A stretch of 64,000 bases of DNA, from assembly GCF_016859125.1 (NCBI RefSeq), contig NZ_CP069338.1, positions 10,109,501-10,173,500 of the forward strand, in the 5' to 3' direction. Under the pieces are notes generated by a model that saw only the letters and a program-made list of their open reading frames with translations, was not told where the DNA came from and made no database searches. A program made the position numbers and the translations under genes. Shown here one piece after another: positions 63,658 through 64,000 of this stretch. Source of the DNA: Archangium violaceum. GTDB taxonomy: Bacteria > Myxococcota > Myxococcia > Myxococcales > Myxococcaceae. Position 1 is the stretch's first letter, and every line of letters begins with the position of its first letter.

Positions 63658-64000
63658 ATGAAGATCTCCAAGCGCCTGTTGCTCCCCACCCTCCTGCTCG
63701 CATCGCCCCTCGCTCTCGCGCAGACGCCGGCCCCCACTCCCAACGCCGAGGCCCGCGCCCAGGACACCATCAACGTCCAGTTCCGCGGCTCCCTGCGGGA
63801 CGCGATCCAGAAGATCGCCGAGGAGGGCGGCCTCAACGTGGTCGTCACCGGCGACCTGGACTCCCCCGCCGAGGTCCGCCTGAAGAACGTCAGCGCCGAG
63901 CAGGCCCTGCGCACGGTGGCCCGCGCCTACTCGCTGAAAATCGATCAGGACAGCGGCATCTACACCCTGCGCCCGATGACGGCCGACGAGAAGGCCCAGG
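63658..64000 (+). CDS. secretin/STN-domain protein, 5' part
   Basis: The gene continues past the window end. The first about 114 residues show a signal peptide (MKISKRLLLPTLLLASPLAL, cleaved after ALAQ) and one STN domain: INVQFRGSLRDAIQKIAEEG, GLNVVVTGDLDSPAEVRLKN, VSAEQALRTVARAYSLKIDQ. STN domains occur at the N-terminus of secretins, TonB receptors and FecR-like sensors. It follows the anti-sigma gene by nine bases and is probably in the same operon. Confidence 0.75.
   Translation, partial: MKISKRLLLPTLLLASPLALAQTPAPTPNAEARAQDTINVQFRGSLRDAIQKIAEEGGLNVVVTGDLDSPAEVRLKNVSAEQALRTVARAYSLKIDQDSGIYTLRPMTADEKAQ

Overview
The window is about 64 kb of very GC-rich chromosome that looks myxobacterial (Cystobacteraceae/Archangiaceae type). 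Pointers are a MopE-like metal-binding lipoprotein, a sigma-54 GAF regulator, a Ser/Thr kinase overlapping an FHA/GAF adenylate cyclase, a DUF2169/TIGR02270/DUF4150 type VI effector module, and many surface lipoproteins. The genus is an inference. No rRNA, tRNA or CRISPR array was recognised by eye.

Layout. 1-4.6 kb: a frameshifted 3' gene end, then tesA divergent from ybbA-ybbP. 4.7-8.4 kb: a repeat lipoprotein, a dead IS1182-type remnant with matching inverted ends, a small acidic protein and a Bax-inhibitor-1/YccA protein. 8.4-11.9 kb: a gene graveyard (fdhA fragments, two hydrolase fragments) next to an intact GNAT-PaaX pair. 12-17.7 kb: an RND efflux operon (OMF-MFP-RND). 17.9-25.2 kb: a MopE-like lipoprotein and a split Mla lipid-transport cluster (MlaF1-MlaE1, then MlaE2-MlaF2-MlaD) with an antisense sialidase-like lipoprotein in the middle. 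25.2-33.3 kb: a TPR metallopeptidase-like lipoprotein, a TIR-like gene inserted at the 3' end of an SPFH gene, a second SPFH gene, a metallo-beta-lactamase-fold hydrolase and a sigma-54 regulator.

33.3-50.9 kb is an accessory island. It holds a DUF6602-type gene cut by an ISAs1 element, and a type VI module: DUF6484, TIGR02270, DUF2169, a ketosynthase-like protein, a DUF4150-deaminase effector and two paralogous putative immunity genes. It also holds a nested mobile element: an IS66 whose transposase is interrupted by an IS21, with a group II intron near its right terminus. A second copy of the 3' end of the sigma-54 gene and its downstream region lies exactly at the far edge of the IS66. 51-64 kb returns to ordinary chromosome: EcsC-like, MmcQ/YjbR, M28 peptidase, PLP/CBS synthase, the kinase-cyclase pair, TruD, a sigma/anti-sigma pair and an STN-domain protein running off the end.

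The most interesting items are: (1) two MlaF ATPases with complementary degenerate motifs, suggesting an asymmetric heterodimeric Mla importer; (2) a TIR-like candidate defence gene bounded by 32-bp direct repeats that duplicate the 3' end of its neighbour; (3) the DUF4150-deaminase effector with tandem immunity paralogues; (4) the IS66/IS21/group II intron nest, resolved to base level (5-bp target duplication, EBS1/IBS1 match).
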